A program made the translations under genes and the position numbers. Shown here piece after piece: positions 4,720-5,519 of a DNA stretch of 5,519 nucleotides (position 1 is the first letter of the stretch; the number at the start of each line of letters is the position of its first letter). The DNA comes from JBBRSC01 sp038245795. GTDB lineage: Bacteria > Actinomycetota > Acidimicrobiia > Acidimicrobiales > Microtrichaceae. The DNA is taken from positions 1-5,519 of the forward strand of contig JBBRSC010000228.1 of NCBI GenBank assembly GCA_038245795.1, given 5' to 3'. The notes beneath the pieces were generated by a model that saw nothing but the letters and a program-made list of their open reading frames with translations, had not been told where the DNA came from and did not search any database.

Positions 4720-5519
4720 ATGCCCAGACGTGAATTGATCAAACGAACAGCGCTCGTTCTCGCGATCGCCGTCAGCGGCCTTTCCATCGAGGCACTGGTC
4801 GCCATACCGGCCTCGGCGGCCACGCCTCCACCTGGCTCCTACGTGGTGGACATGCCGTTGACCATGGCCACCTACGTCGATGCGTTCGCCCCGACCTCGT
4901 CGTTTTCGGCGTCCAGCGCGCTGATGGCGGGCCGGGACAGTCTCGGTGAAACCCAAACGCTGCTCCGTTTCGATGTGTCATCGATTCCCGTCGGATCAAG
5001 CATTGCCAAAGCGGAGCTGCGAATGACCGCATCCAGTCGAGGAAGCAGCGGGACCATCAACACGCTCTCGGTCTCACCGGCGACGGGCACCATGACCACC
5101 GCGACGACATGGAACTCGCGACCGCTCTTTTCGAGCGAGCAGGCTGGAGTCACCTTAGGGAGCCCCGACACAGCGCCGGTTGCACGATTTGTCGACGAGT
5201 GGGTCAACGATGGGTCCACCAACTTCGGACTGGTGATTCACTCCGCGGTGTCGTCGGACATTCAGAACTTCTACTTGGACGAAACGACCCCTACCGTTGC
5301 AATGTGGCCGACGCTGACCGTGACCGTGACCCCGGTAGATCCGTCGGCGGTCGAGCTCGCTGTGGCACCCATCAGTGGGCTGCTCGACGGGAGCTGCACG
5401 TCTGACGAGGCCTCGACCACTCGCTACTTCGCGAGCCGTCAGACCTTGACGGGAAATACCCTGACGACCGGCGCTATCAACCTGGGTCAGGACGGAACGA
5501 CGCTCAACATCTGCATTTA
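4720..5519 (+). CDS. Secreted DNRLRE-domain protein with a possible TasA/camelysin-like segment (3' end cut by window)
   Basis: At least 266 codons, open to the window's right edge with no stop. Seen: signal peptide with basic MPRRELIKR, a hydrophobic stretch (11-29) and a signal peptidase I-type site near ASA-A (31-34), so the product is exported. Residues about 41-204 fit the DNRLRE domain, a beta-rich surface/carbohydrate-associated domain: TYVDAFAP (51-58), TLLRFDVSSIPVGSSIAKAE (80-99), TTWNSRP (129-135) and FVDEWVNDGSTNFGLVIHS (157-175). After a Pro/Asp linker, TTRYFASRQTLTGNTLTTGA (233-252) resembles the start of TasA/camelysin (SipW-dependent) domains, which usually read YFSDTxTxTGNTFTAGT; this second assignment is tentative. 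Cysteines at 226 and 265 might form a disulfide. It has its own ribosome binding site and 139 bp of upstream space, so it is likely a separate unit from the acyl-CoA genes. A role in cell-surface or matrix structure is inference. Confidence 0.8.
   Translation, partial: MPRRELIKRTALVLAIAVSGLSIEALVAIPASAATPPPGSYVVDMPLTMATYVDAFAPTSSFSASSALMAGRDSLGETQTLLRFDVSSIPVGSSIAKAELRMTASSRGSSGTINTLSVSPATGTMTTATTWNSRPLFSSEQAGVTLGSPDTAPVARFVDEWVNDGSTNFGLVIHSAVSSDIQNFYLDETTPTVAMWPTLTVTVTPVDPSAVELAVAPISGLLDGSCTSDEASTTRYFASRQTLTGNTLTTGAINLGQDGTTLNICI

Overview
The window is high-GC, gene-dense bacterial DNA (roughly 60-65% GC by eye). It has GTG as well as ATG starts, short intergenic gaps and protein families common in Actinobacteria: a MaoC N-terminal-type hotdog protein, an MFE-2-like SDR, DPHV-type crotonases and small FadD-like ligases. 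An actinobacterium is likely. An environmental acidimicrobial lineage is possible but cannot be proved from this sequence.

Layout. (1) 50-547, minus: a single-hotdog MaoC/FAS1-dehydratase-like protein. (2) 548-634: an 87-bp divergent promoter region with a perfect 7-6-7 palindrome. (3) 635-1567, plus: a short-chain dehydrogenase closely resembling the 3-hydroxyacyl-CoA dehydrogenase domain of multifunctional enzyme type 2 (MFE-2/HSD17B4). (4) 1615-2484, plus: a crotonase-fold protein in which both usual hydratase glutamates are replaced. (5) 2498-3091, minus: a TetR-family regulator, tail to tail with the crotonase gene. (6) 3132-4580, plus: an AMP-forming acyl-CoA synthetase, divergent from the regulator across a roughly 40-bp gap. 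(7) 4720 to the right edge, plus: the first 266 codons of a secreted protein with a DNRLRE-type domain and, apparently, a TasA/camelysin-like segment. This gene is cut by the window edge.

Genes 1-6 read as one locus for acyl-CoA activation and beta-oxidation-like degradation. The ligase would make the CoA thioester. The MaoC protein, with a partner probably encoded off the left edge, would hydrate an enoyl-CoA. The SDR would oxidise the hydroxyacyl-CoA. The crotonase would carry out another step, perhaps not a classical hydration. The TetR protein is the obvious local regulator. The best regulatory clue is that the palindrome between the MaoC and SDR genes and the one at the TetR/ligase start region share the pattern TGACAC-n-G-nn-GTCA-n-GT with the same centre, suggesting one operator motif controlling both promoters. 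The substrate (steroid side chain, branched or aromatic acid) cannot be told from the sequence. The secreted protein appears unrelated to this pathway.

I saw no RNA genes, CRISPR arrays, insertion sequences or strong intrinsic terminators.
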